This document shows, piece by piece, positions 10,141 through 20,835 of a DNA stretch of 64,000 nucleotides (within the stretch, counting starts at the first letter, position 1; each line of letters starts with the position of its first letter). The position numbers were made by a program, and so were the translations under genes. The stretch comes from Lunularia cruciata (Eukaryota > Streptophyta > Marchantiopsida > Lunulariales > Lunulariaceae). The DNA lies in the NCBI GenBank assembly GCA_948567375.1, contig OX419759.1:60230593-60294592 (forward strand), given 5' to 3'. The notes below the pieces were generated by a model that saw nothing but the letters and a program-made list of their open reading frames with translations, searched no databases and was not told the DNA's origin.

Positions 10141-10190
10141 ACATTGATGGTACTATGGACCCAAGCTTGGCACTTGTACGTGCAGGCTTG

Positions 10191-10334
10191 AGGTGTATGT
10201 TATGTGGCTCTTCTGGTGGAGCTGCTACTATGTTAGTGTGTGATAGCTGTTCAAGAGGATGGCATATGGCATGTATGACTCCTCCCCTCACAGTGGTTCC
10301 TCAGGGACAGTGGTTATGTCCTAGATGTACTTGA
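10191..10334 (+). CDS. PHD finger at the C-terminus of the integrase
   Basis: The last 47 residues hold a full Cys4-His-Cys3 zinc signature: CMLC (10194-10205), CDSC, WHMAC with the His and Cys, and WLCPRC, ending RCT-stop. The conserved Trp before the last Cys pair is present. PHD fingers typically read histone H3 tails (K4 unmodified or methylated). In this place it is analogous to the integrase chromodomain of chromoviruses, which steers insertion. Its role here is inferred; the motif itself is clear. It is in frame with integrase, so it is part of the polyprotein and not a neighbouring gene. Confidence 0.8.
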   Translation, partial: RCMLCGSSGGAATMLVCDSCSRGWHMACMTPPLTVVPQGQWLCPRCT

Positions 10335-10353
10335 CCTATAGCTAGTTCATTCG

Positions 10354-10447
10354 TTATATGGTATAGATTGCAGACAGGCGACTAACGATGGGGCTCCATA
10401 GCACCCGGCCTCCTGATCTTTACCCATTAGAGGGTATACCATATACT
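10354..10447. repeat. Inverted repeat in the 3' untranslated part of the methyltransferase element
   Basis: ATATGGTATA (about 10355-10364) and TATACCATAT (about 10435-10444) form a perfect 10-bp inverted repeat around 70 nt apart. It sits between the polyprotein stop and the LTR. It may be structural RNA or chance in AT-rich sequence. Confidence 0.35.
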
Positions 10448-10503
10448 TAGAGTAGATGGCTATCTGGAGTTAGAGGGACCTAACCGCCAGCTAGGGAGGC
10501 AAT

Positions 10504-11050
10504 TGTGGCACTTTAGAGTCTATGTATGACTTATGTGTGAGTTGTGCTTTTATAGTGTATGATGTTGACAGCGATGTATGTTGTGTAGCGATGTATATAC
10601 GCACGACAGCTATCACGCCATTTGTAGTTCCGCATCTAGATGCTCGGACACTAGAGTTCCAGTGATGGTAGTTAGAGTTATTCTAGCAGTTTCTCAAGGA
10701 CTACTTTCTGACGGTTAGATTTTGTGTTTGGGGTACTGACTTCACGGTGGGGCCCACCGTCACTTTGCACCGTTTGCACCGTTGAGTGTGCCATCAGCGG
10801 GACCGTTAGGGTTTCAGGGCTAGCTCGAGTCCAGGAGGTATAGTTTTGAAGTGAGCTCCAGAGAGCTCACTTCTCTGATGTTGAGCCTTCGAGTTCCTGG
10901 CTATGGTGGACAGAGGCCCGCGAGCATCACCTGGATTCTCTATGCTTGAGTGGGTGTGGCTTGACTGTAATCAATGCCCAGTTGTTGGCAGTTTATAGAG
11001 TGACAGATCAAGTACTGATCTGAGTTGAGTTGAGTTGAGAATGTTAAGCA
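10504..11050 (+). repeat. 3' LTR of the methyltransferase element (probable)
   Basis: It begins TGTGGCACTTTAGAGTC after a purine-rich AGGGAGGCAAT (possible polypurine tract) and ends near GTTAAGCA at 11050. A nearly identical 105-bp block begins again at 11061, so position 10504 marks a true repeat boundary. The 5' partner is not in the window, so the 3' end is tentative. The block contains a strong hairpin at 10849-10872. Confidence 0.6.
10849..10872. repeat. Perfect 10-bp hairpin with 4-nt loop in the LTR
   Basis: AAGTGAGCTC-CAGA-GAGCTCACTT. A stem this perfect with a tetraloop could be a structured RNA element of the LTR (dimerisation, end formation) or a protein-binding palindrome. Its position is inside the presumed R/U5 portion. 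Confidence 0.6.
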
Positions 11051-11060
11051 ATCTGATTAT

Positions 11061-11165
11061 TGTGGCACTTTAGAGTCTATGTATGACTTATGTGTGAGTT
11101 GTGCTTTTATAGTGTATGATGTTGACAGCGATGTATGTTGTGTAGCGATGTATATATGCACAACA
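11061..11165 (+). repeat. Second, truncated copy of the methyltransferase-element LTR
   Basis: The sequence from TGTGGCACTTTAGAG to GATGTATATATGCAC matches 10504-10608 almost base for base (offset 557 nt). It stops where homology to the gag region of the second gypsy family starts (about 11165-11172). It may be a fragment of another copy, or the trace of unequal recombination or a tandem LTR. Confidence 0.75.
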
Positions 11166-11478
11166 TCTTGGCCAACATGGATCGTTCCCAAGCATCATAC
11201 CATGTGAGGGCTTTATTGGTCAAGTACCCACATGCAAACATGCTTGCAGCATGCTCCGTGATCTTTGTTGAGAACAATCGGAAATATCGATTCATTCTCG
11301 AGATCCAATTTTCCACTACTCCCATCATACGCTGCCCCTTGTAAGGCTCAATGTTGCAGGTCTTCTTCATCCGGAGTAGCAATGTGGCTTCATCATTGAT
11401 AGGGTTTGTAAGCACAGGTGCTTCTCCAAGTACTTCAATCATAGGTACTGGGTTTTGAGACGGCTCTTCTTCTTGCAT
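11165..11478 (-). pseudogene. gag: Gag fragment, second gypsy family
   Basis: It reads EEEPSQNPVPMIEVLGEAPV, then RMKKTCNIEPYKGQRMMGVVENWISRMNRYF and YLTNKALTWYDAWER, a gag capsid region (AALxWY-type motif as ALTWYDAWE). The same start is seen at 51187-50944 in the full-length copy (EGEPSQNPIPMAEVLGES). It is truncated at the junction near 11165. Upstream on the same strand an open stretch (11838-11635) with NPLPFNTQVEIHYVVKPK belongs to the element's leader. Confidence 0.75.
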
Positions 11479-12191
11479 GGCTTGATCGTTACTGAGGATC
11501 TACACTTGACTTTGTAATGCCTCCATGGTCATCTTAATCTCTCAAAATTCATTCAACATCCCTTGCATTCCTTGCACCAGCTCTTGCAATTGCGGATCCA
11601 TGGTCCCTATAACACTCAATCGCTAATGTCTACCTCAATACAAAGTCAATATGATCACTCTAGAAGGGGCACAAACTATCGGAGCTACCATTGGGACCTC
11701 AGAAGCTATCACTCGTTGATAATACTCCTCGCCAAAATTCCTAACCACAAAATCTCTAAATATCACTTTTGGTTTCACTACATAATGGATTTCTACTTGA
11801 GTGTTGAAAGGGAGAGGATTTGGGAAATTCACATCCATATCATCATAATAGAATGTAGATTATCAAATCTCACTCTTTGTCATATATCACCACAGGTAGA
11901 ATCACCGGATTTGGTGTGTTCATCACCCTGTCCATGAATTCTACTCCAAAGTGATAAACTAGCGATACCCCCATTTGCTCGCGCTGGATGTACATAACCT
12001 TGATGTGGAATGGATTTGGGAATGGAAAGCTAGGTGCGGGAAATTGTCATCCCGGTGCATCCATCCCATCTGCTCTCTAAAGTCCTTCTTAAGTCTCGCA
12101 ATTACTCTATGTTCTCTACCTCAAATTACTCAATTTCAATAGTTTGTGCTCTTCCAAGAGGGATGATCCACTCTCTTGGACTAAGACACTC

Positions 12192-12203
12192 GCTCTGATA
12201 CCA
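12192..12203 (-). promoter_or_regulatory. Initiator-Met tRNA-type primer-binding site
   Basis: The minus strand reads TGGTATCAGAGC one base inside the LTR end. This is the usual plant LTR-element primer site. The full-length copy has the one-base variant TGGTATTAGAGC at 51864-51875. Confidence 0.85.
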
Positions 12204-12204
12204 T

Positions 12205-12659
12205 TGTAATACTCCGAGGACAGGAGAAGAGAGAAAACACAGACTTCACACTCAAACATTTGATGCCCCAAAGGAGCACCTTCTCTTTATTATATAGACA
12301 AAGAGGATCTCCTCCAAGGAAGCTCCACCATAGGATTAGGCACACAGATAGATGACATGTCAGCAAGCTCCACCCTTGGATTACTTACTTGGATGGGTGA
12401 CATGTTGGTCTAGGTCCTATCTAGCTGGTCAACCAAGCTTTGACCGGAGGGAATCTTTTAGGAAATCTTCTTGTAGGAGTCTCAAAATCACGTAAGGTAC
12501 CATTGGAAAGCTCTTGATGAGACAAAACAGGGGGGAGTGAAAGTACTCTTTTGGTGATACTTCTATCTGATCTATTTTGACCATCATGTATAACATCATT
12601 TGAGATGTTACCAAACCAAATTTCACATCTAGATCATATGGCTGGCTCTTGGTATTACA
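12205..12659 (-). repeat. 5' LTR of the truncated second-family gypsy element
   Basis: On the minus strand it runs TGTAATACCAAGAG...GAGTATTACA. At 455 bp it is shorter than the roughly 600-bp LTRs at 44601, 51877 and 13805, because the part carrying the purine/pyrimidine tract is deleted. It shares the phrases around 'ccaaaggagcacctt' and 'aagctccaccct' with those copies. Confidence 0.8.
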
Positions 12660-13804
12660 GATTGTTTGCTTTCTCTTTGCTTGATTGTCTTTTGGGTGAG
12701 GAGTTTGAGCTAAGATCTCATTGAGTAGGCCTTGGATAGTTATGATCTTCTTCATTTGTACTAATTTGTACATCTCTTGGTTTGCTACTACTACAAAATT
12801 CTAATAACTTTAGAATTATGTCTCCCTTGTCATTTGTGTAATCATTGAGCTTTGGCTATAAGTTCATGGTTGGCTTCCAAAACTCTTGCATCACCTTATG
12901 TATAAGGGTGATGTGATTTTCCTTCTCTTGAAGAGTTCTTATTCCAACTAGATTCAATATTGGCCAGCTTTGGTGTTTGCATGCTCCTACTCAAGAGATC
13001 ATTTTTGGATAGCTACTTTTGCCACAAGGTTGACTACATCCAACAAGTTTTCTCCTACTAGCAAAGCTACTCTTTCAATCACCTCTATATCTTGGGTGCA
13101 GTGGGAATGTAATTGATGGAGATTTTGGTATAAGCTCTCAAAAATCTGCTCAAGAAAGTTAATTTCTCTTTGATTATTTCTTTGAATTGTGGATGAGGTA
13201 ATTAGGAGGCTTCAAATATATGAAGGCAAGGATCTGGACCTTGGTGCAAATTATCATCTATATTGGGCTTGCCTATCCTTCCTTGATCAAGAATCTTTGG
13301 GGTGATGTTCCTCAATGGTGGAATTACCACAAGTCTTTTTTTCCATAGTTCCAATTGCCTTGTCCACTCCTCCATATCCTTAGTTTCAACGGGTTTTTTT
13401 GATAATAAACATGAAATAGGAAAGGGCAAATTTGTGCATGATTGTTGACTGGCTAGTACTTTGAGCCAACTTCCAAATTCCTTTGAGCAATAATTTTCCC
13501 CATTTCATTACTTGAGTGCACTAAAAATGGTGGTTGTCACACTTTACTAATCTGAGTAGGATGCTTGGGGTGTATGATAGATAAGAGAAACTCAAAACCC
13601 TCCAAATGTAAGGTTTCATGATGGGATTGAAGTTATAACCTTTTCAAGCATCATATTAGTGGTCCTCAAATATTTTCTTGGTTGCTTCATTTAGTGATTC
13701 TCCTCTTGGTGTAATCCCTCTACTACATACTTCAAACAATATGTTTGTGATACCACTTTGAGGTCCCATCTTTGAGGGTTTCCCCTTATTGTAGAGTCCA
13801 TGCC
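12660..13804. other. No gene recognised; decayed sequence between two LTRs
   Basis: AT-rich. Two short open minus-strand stretches (13429-13202, containing KDMEEWTRQLELWKKRLVVIPP, and 12773-12660) read like old coding sequence with many stops, perhaps part of a decayed transposon. I could not assign them to a family. Confidence 0.4.
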
Positions 13805-14394
13805 TATAATACCAATAGCTACACATATTACCTAGAGATGAAAATTGGCTTGGTAACATCTGGAAGGATGTTATGTGTGATGCGTTAGGTAGATCAGAGA
13901 GAGGTGTCACCAAAATAGGACTTTTACTAACAAAGTAGGAGTAAAAAATAGCCTAGAAGCTTCAATCAATTTGGAGGCCTAAACGGATGAATTAGGCCTT
14001 GAAAATATGCAAATTATCCCCTTCCCAATAAAGGAAAGGCTATCCTTCCCTCCCTCCAAGTTTGTCTCATCGAGAGCTTCCAATAGTACCTCATCCATGC
14101 AATTTGGAGATTCCTATCAGAAGATTCCCTATAGATTCCCTCTATCAAAGATGGTTTGACCAACAAGATAGGATCAAAATTGCCATGCCACCCATGCATT
14201 CAACTAATCTAAGGGTAGGGATCATTGATATGTCACCAATCCATGTATGTGATCCAAGGATGGTGCTTCCTTTAAGGAAGTACTCTTTGCTATATTATAT
14301 AGCCAAGGTGCTCCTTTGGGGCATTGAAGGTTGAGTGTCAAATTGTGTGTTTCTTCTTCTATGTTTCTCTTGAGTTCTCCTATCCTCAGTTACA
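13805..14394 (+). mobile_element. Solo LTR of the second gypsy family
   Basis: The plus-strand copy starts TATAATACCAATAG (decayed TGTAATACC) and ends CTCAGTTACA. It matches the LTRs at 44601-45210 and 51877-52470 in opposite orientation, for example the block around 13890 (GTAGATCAGAGAGAGGTGTC). It is flanked by the 5-bp direct repeat ATGCC (13800-13804 and 14395-14399). A target duplication around one LTR with no internal region is the product of LTR-LTR recombination. Confidence 0.9.
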
Positions 14395-14880
14395 ATGCCT
14401 TAGGATGTTTGATTGGTAATTAGATCCATTACCATTAAAAAAATTTAAACCCTTATGGAACCTCAAGTAGTCATTCACAGCTAATGGTGCAACAAATTGG
14501 CTCTCAACTCTTCTTGCTCTATGGTTGAAGTGGGAACTATGGGTATCAACTTCTTGAGGTTGAGCCTAAGAGTCACATGAGATATTTCCATTCTTGTGAA
14601 AAATGTTGGTTCTAATTTTGGGTGAATACTCCTTCCTTTTCTCTCTTTTGACTATAGCTACCACTTAGCCTTCTTGATAAGAAATATTCTCTAGTTTGCT
14701 CCACAATGTTGTGTTAATCAACCAATTTTGTGTTTTCTCTAGCAATCCCACCCACCACCTTTGGATTCATGCAAAATTTGTTTCTACCTTCCTATACCAA
14801 GAAAGATATAGATTTTCCCTATGAGTTGGGCTTACCATACACCTCTCCACATTCCTCTACACTCCACAAAGATCTCTATT
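14395..14880. other. No gene recognised
   Basis: AT-rich sequence between the solo LTR and the tandem-repeat block. No open frame of interest and no recognisable transposon ends were seen. Confidence 0.4.
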
Positions 14881-14904
14881 TGGATTGAAGAGAAAACTCT
14901 TCCC

Positions 14905-15450
14905 TTTTGAGCACTTGTATATTCCTTTGAACTCTCTTTATCCACTTAATTTTCCTTCCCCTCTATCTCTCTCTATTCCCCTCAAGATTAGCCTAGAGCT
15001 CCTACAAATAATTTCTTCTCAACTTTCATTACTCAAGAAATTCAATGGGGCTCAAAGTTTGCAACTATCACTTTGCTTCACTTCTCTTGCTTCAAAGGAA
15101 ATTACTAATCTTAAGGGAAAGACTTCCTCCTCAAAAATCTATATACTCCTTTGAACTCTCTCTAATCACTTTCTCTTCTCCACTCTCTTTATTCCTCTTG
15201 AAATTAGCCTAGACTTGCTACAAATAGTCTCTTCCCAGTTGTGATTACTTAAGAAATCCCAATGAGGAGCAAAGTTTGGAACTGTCACTTTGCTTCACCT
15301 ATTGAAGGAAATTACTAAACCTACAAGAAGCAATTCTTCTCTAAAAACATGTCTACTCCATTGAACTCTCTCTAGCCACTCGACTTCCATTCCACACTCT
15401 CTTGAATCCTCTCAAAATTAACCTAGAGCTCTTATAAATAGGTTTTTTTT
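14905..15450 (+). repeat. Three diverged tandem copies, period about 210-224 bp
   Basis: Anchor phrases recur: (T/A)CTCC(T/A)TTGAACTCTCT at 14921, 15145 and 15355; AGCCTAGA(G)CT(C/T)...TACAAATA near the end of each unit; and AAAGTTTG(C/G)AACT(A/G)TCACTTTGCTTCAC in the first two. The third unit ends in CTTATAAATAGG, a good TATA box. The layout resembles duplicated promoter (U3) sequence of a retroelement, but no flanking LTR was identified. Confidence 0.7.
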
Positions 15451-16923
15451 TTTAAATTTTGTGAAATTTTATGAAATTCTCAAGTAACTAAGAGAGAATA
15501 GAAAGAGTGTTCTATAGTCTTTGTTCCTTTTAGAGACTCTAGTTTAGTTTAGAGAGTTAAGATCATGAAATTATGGAGAATCCAAGGAGACTTTTTGAGA
15601 GTGCTCTATGTATGAGTGTTTGAAGGGATTGATTCTTGGGAAGAAAGTACAAGACAGTCTTGCAAAGTTCACTTTTTTTAATCTAATTAAATTTAGAGAG
15701 TGAAATTTTCAAAAAGCTAAAAAGAGAGAAGAGTGATGTGTGGTTGAAGAGATTGTGTCTTAGAGAATCCAAGAGAATAGTAAGAGAGAGAGAGAGTAGA
15801 GAAAGTTGTGAATAAATATCATATAGTTGAGTACCATCAAGTAACCTAAGGAGAGAAGAGAGTGATCGGCGTTTAGGATGAAGGCTTGACCTTGGAACAT
15901 TGCTCAAGAGAGAGTGGGATCTGCCCTAAAATGAATCCCATTAAAATATCTTGTTATGTACAAGTAGTTCTATGGTTGAAATTTTGTGCAAATGTACCTA
16001 AGCTTTGCCTTGCTTTGATCAGATTTCAATTTTCCATTCTCCCACAATTTCCATGACCAACTAATCTTTGTCTCTGAACCATGGTCTATGAAAACAAAGA
16101 ATCATAATGAAATTGCACAATTAACAAGGGTTACTATCACCCATACTCTTTCTCATTCTCTTGTCAACCAATCTCTCTCTCTCTCTCTCTCAACCCTCAA
16201 AGATGATTCACTATGACTCTTTTTTAAGAAGAGTCATAGGAAATCATCTATGAGGAATGACTTGTTAATTTTGAAAATTATGGAGTTGAAGATGCAAGTA
16301 GATTTAATTTGAATTCCATGAGAATTACATCCCTTCTAGTACACAATGACATGTAAATTTTAATCTCTCTTGAGTTAATTTGGAAAGCCAAAATGGTTGA
16401 GTACACATAAAATTACTTACATCCATTTATTTTTTTATGTTCCTAAATTTTAGGTGCACTATAGAAACTTTTTACTTGTATCCTTGCATAATATGTAAAC
16501 ATACCATACATTCTATTACTGGAACATCCTAATCAATCTATTTCTAGTGCATATTGAACTTAGTTGGTAGCTCAACTTGTTCACGAGCTCATCCCCAATA
16601 GTAAGTATTGGTTATACTAAGTATTGGTTGGCTTAGAGTTTTATTCTTTGATATAATTACAAATTTCTATAGTATTCGTTTTACTTCCCTCGTGCTTGCT
16701 TGGCTACTGCATTCACTCTTTGACAGCCTTCAACTTCTGTATAATTCATTCACACTTTATAATCACTAAATTAATGATATAAAAGCTACTAGTAAAGCTA
16801 AATTCAAGCTATTTTTCTTGTTTACCTCCTAGTAAAGCAAGAATCTGCCAATTTCCACAACTTCCCTGGTTGTATTTTGATTTGAAGCAACTATTACTCG
16901 GGTTTGTAGATGCTCCTTTATAA
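15451..16923. other. No gene recognised; low-complexity and AT-rich sequence
   Basis: It contains AGAG-rich purine sequence (15700-15860) and a (TC)10 run at 16172-16191. An exact inverted pair AGAGTCATAG/CTATGACTCT lies near 16209-16230 (gactcttttttaagaagagtc). No coding signal. Confidence 0.4.
16172..16191. repeat. (TC)10 microsatellite
   Basis: Pure dinucleotide run visible in the sequence. Confidence 0.95.
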
Positions 16924-17235
16924 GATTTGGTGATGCTTGTAATCAAATCTCCTCTATACCAAGCCCGATATACTAAACATCATCATTCAATTGATTCTCA
17001 AAATTAGGGTATAATAGGTTGAACAAATTGCTACTCGATCTGATTTAGTGTGCTTGTAAATAAGATCGCTATGCCAAAGCCAATAAACTTAACACCATCA
17101 TTTTGTTAATTCTAAAAATTGGGCTCCCATACTCTACTCTATGTGATTTGGTGTTGCTTGTAAATAGATTCATTCTATGCCAAACCCTATCAACTTAACA
17201 CCATCATTTTACTGATTGCCACAATTAGATTCCAT
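16924..17235 (+). repeat. Three diverged tandem copies, period about 103-118 bp
   Basis: Each unit starts GATTTGGTG(A/T)TGCTTGTAA (16924, 17042, 17145), continues with ATGCCAAACCC-like and AACTTAACACCATCATT-like phrases, and ends near CAAAATTAGG. Copies two and three are the most alike. It is not coding in any frame. It is independent of the block at 14.9-15.4 kb. Confidence 0.75.
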
Positions 17236-20200
17236 CACTTTCAATACAAAACACAAATAACTCCAAGGCTAGATGACCAGAAGTTTGAACTTAGAGTTTT
17301 GAAAACTGTGGAAAGACAGTAAAGAAAAAAGCATAGTAAATAAATCTTTTAATACAATGTTGGACTCCTCAAACTCTGTTGTAACTTCTGATGGGTGGTT
17401 TGAGCTCAGAAAGCCATAGCCCTAAAAGTAAGATGAAAGTTGAGTTCTTCGAACTTAAAAAAAAATTAAACTCTACATATAAGCAGAATGTTGAGCTCTT
17501 TGCAGGGAGCCAACTTTTATGACCAGCCGACATTGGCTATTTGACATCTTATGAGAAAGGTGTGTTTTTTTGAATTTTGCTCCAAAATACCTAATGGTTG
17601 CAATTTCGAAGACCTAAACAATCATATTTCACGAGTAAAAAATAAGTAAAACCAGGTCATTTCACGTTTGACATTTTCTGTAGTCAATTTACCTTCTGAA
17701 CAAATTTCATACAATTCTAAAACTGCCAAGTGTTTGAGTATGGCTGCCAAGTGTTCGAGTCCATACTCACAGCGGGAGAGAAGAGAAGATTGAAAATGTC
17801 GTGAGATGCTTTTGTGAATATCGTATGCAAACCTGTAAATCGGGAACCTTGATGGAAGATACTCTAGAAATTTAAAGATACCTCTTAGTTTTGGAATTTT
17901 CCAAATTTGTTCCCTAAAATTCACCAGTCAGGAATGCCTCCGTATTACACAACATATGTACATTACGAAAGTGCGTCAAATGAAATCTTGGTTTTCTTGG
18001 TAAGAGCAAAAATCATACATCTTGAAATTGCGGTAGTTATCAGAATGACACACGTTTCTGCCAATATTTTGGACACAATTTGTTTCTTTCCGTCAACTTT
18101 ATAAATAAGGTTTTTCACCTCTTAATTCTAAACAGAGAAAAGAGTACAACAACAATGCTAATATTGTGCAGACAATAGTTGCAAATATTTCCTCATAGTC
18201 CAGGATAGAAGCAGCATAACAGCAATAGAGAAATTAAATTTGACGGTGAAAATTGAGTACAACATGGAGTCCGTAAGTTGACTTGGAGGATATGAAAGAT
18301 GATTGGGGTCATGATCAACGAGAGGAGGACATATTCTACACGTTAACACCTTTTGGTACCCCGGGTTCACGTGTGGGCACTATTCAGGTATGCAAATACA
18401 CTGTATCTTGTAGTTCAACACCATCAACATTAGCAGAAAGAGGAGGTGTAGATAAGTTCTCTGAGACCTATAACCACAAATCATTATCTTCTATATGGTT
18501 GGACAAATTCATGCTCGTGTACAAAGAATGAAGCACGAAACATCGAAACCCATCTCTTGCAGGCGACCCGACCAATACATCCGTCTCGTGCAGCTTGAGT
18601 GGAAGTCGAGGTCTTTCTTTCTAGTTGCCTACAAACCTTCCTGCAATGCAAAGAAGATTATATGGGCAGAAATGAGGTGGAGACATCCTACTTTCAGAAA
18701 CTGAGGAGAACACCAAGACGAGAACTCGAAACACCAGCTCATGATGCATTGTACCTGGATCGCTTCGTCCCAAACCACAAGACCGTGGTAGACTGAAAGG
18801 CGACACCACGGTAGACCAGAAGTACAGGTCTATAATAGCAGTGTACTGGCTTGTAGCTGCTGTCTACGTGGGTGCTCAGGAGAAGCTTGGAAAACCTATC
18901 TATTGACGTGTCAATATTACGGAAAACCTCAAAGGCTCTGATCCTTACGTGGCAGTCATCCGCACGGCAACTTCCATCAGCCACGGTCTCCTCAGCTCGC
19001 AAAGTCCCACCCGATTTCACCTCATGTAAGATATGGCTGTCGGAATACGACCAGACAGTGAATGAAAGCTGCGCTGTAGCTGTTACTTCAACCTACCGAA
19101 CTAACGGTGTACGCTCTGTAGGCGGTGCTACGTGGTTGGAAGGGTTAGAACTGATGGAGGCTGCCGTCATACTATCCCAGTTAACTTCGAGAGTTTTGCT
19201 ACAAAAAGCGAACTATATATGTTCTCCTGATTTGCATTTGATGGCATGGGAGGACTAGTTTGCTCAAAAGCTATGATAGAAACTGTAATTCAGCTAAAAT
19301 TTCTAAACTCTGTGGATTAAAGTGGTGCATAGTAATTAGAAATGACTACTGCAAATTCCAGTATCATATCTTACTCACCAAACCACTTTTCAAGGTTCTC
19401 TTTGTCACATCTCCAGTTCTGATATGGTCTTTTATAAAATATCCAATGAACTATAATACAACTGGCATGGCATCAGCTTTGTAACTTTTACTACCAAAAC
19501 AGTCGAGGTACTTTCGCCTAAGGTCGTCCCAGACAGACGCAGAGTGTATTCCTGAATGACTACACATTTATGTAATTTGGTAAAGTCTTTCAGAGAATCT
19601 ACTTCAACAATCTTCACTCCGTACGAGACAAAATTGTATAGATATCACTAAAAGAACAAAAAGAAAACAGGAAAGCCTGCAGCAGAAGTTATCTACCCAT
19701 GCTTTCTCTTTGTACACTATATGTACTCGTGGTAATTAAAAAGTCTTCGAGTAATTGAAGTAAAGAGTCATGTGTAGGAACAGTTCATATTGGAGGACAC
19801 TAGCTGGAGGCCATTGTACTTTGGATTTCTTCTCTTTCTTCTTTCAGCGATTACTGAGGGTCGAGAAAAGAGAGCCGCGCAATAGCCGATGTATCGTTTT
19901 GTGCTTTAGATTCCTTCATCTATCATCTATATATCATCATCTATCCTTACTAGTACCTTATGTGTATCTAATGGCAGCACATGGAGACCTTTTCATGGCT
20001 TTCCAAGCTTATTGTGTTGGGTCGGAGTGTATCGAGCTCCTAACGTAACAGTAAGTCAAGCGACAATTACGATAAGTCGCCCATCGAGGATATGGATTTT
20101 CTCGACCATACTGAAGAAGCACAATCTATATGGAATTCCGCAGCCAAAAAACATGAGCTACGGTTCACCTCATGGTCTCCAGCTACGCAGTCAGTATTAC

Positions 20201-20620
20201 CCGGAGCTTGCTTGCAGGATAGACTATTTATACTACTCTTCTATTTATACTCTTCTATACCGAGACACGAGACGAATAATACCAAAGCATGGTCATGAGC
20301 AGTTGCAATCGACCAATACCATGATATATATTGGATTTTTTGATCACCAGAAGCAATACATGCCAATACATACCCTGGCTCAAAATAGTGCGGAATTCGC
20401 ACTGTCGTCACCAGGTGATGCTACTTCACATTAGAAACTTGTCATCAGAGAAAGTACTTATTCGTATAGAGAGTAGTTTGACAAACTTGAATGAGGTGTC
20501 AATTTCCTGTGGCTCCATGAAGCAGTTTGGGTTGGTTCAAACGTTACAAGAGCCCTAATGAGCCGTGAAGATGTTCGGGCCGAAAGGCATGGCTCATTAG
20601 ATTGTTGAGATCAGGTAGTT
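17236..20620. other. No gene recognised
   Basis: Mixed composition with many short open stretches, none longer than 128 codons and none with a domain I recognise. The plus-strand stretch at 18872-19258 (128 codons) is the longest and shows no motif. It may include old exons, but no splice-consistent model was found. Confidence 0.4.
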
Positions 20621-20621
20621 G

Positions 20622-20815
20622 TCAGTTATCCTTGAAACCCAGTTCCCAACGTGCGTTTATATACGACGAGTGCTTTTTTCAGATTATATAATTTGTTCAT
20701 ATAATATCTTAGGCGTAGTTATCTTTGAAACCCAGTTCCCAACGTGCGTTTATACACAACGAGTGCTTTCTTCAGATAATATAATTTGTTCATATAATAT
20801 CTTAGGTGTAGTAGG
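20622..20815 (+). repeat. 93-bp tandem duplication
   Basis: The unit starting GTTATC(C/T)TTGAAACCCAGT occurs at 20625 and 20718 and ends with CATATAATATCTTAGG(C/T)GTAGT. Only a handful of bases differ. The period is a multiple of three and one plus frame stays open across both copies, but this need not mean coding. Confidence 0.85.
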
Positions 20816-20835
20816 GCAGATTTCTCATACTTCTC

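Larger units (their letters stand above)
3206..11060 (+). mobile_element. Ty3/gypsy retrotransposon encoding a DNA cytosine methyltransferase and a PHD finger
   Basis: The plus-strand polyprotein reads gag (3205-4482), retropepsin (around 5150-5350), C5-cytosine methyltransferase (about 5930-6900), RT (about 7280-8250), RNase H (about 8335-8690), integrase (about 8930-10140) and a C-terminal PHD finger (10194-10330). The 3' LTR follows at 10504. The 5' LTR and gag N-terminus are missing, cut off by the element on the left. Premature stops end at 3402, 3804, 3831, 4482, 6258, 6303, 7221 and 8840, and there is one 1-nt deletion near 7785. The element is GC-richer than its surroundings. Integrase after RT places it in Ty3/gypsy; the methyltransferase sits between protease and RT. 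Confidence 0.85.
11165..12659 (-). mobile_element. Truncated minus-strand gypsy element, second family (5' LTR, primer site, gag part)
   Basis: On the minus strand: LTR 12659-12205, one spacer base, primer site 12203-12192 (TGGTATCAGAGC, initiator-Met type), leader, and gag N-terminal region to about 11165. The rest is missing where it abuts the LTR of the methyltransferase element. It has clear gag and LTR similarity to the full-length element at 44601-52470. Confidence 0.8.
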
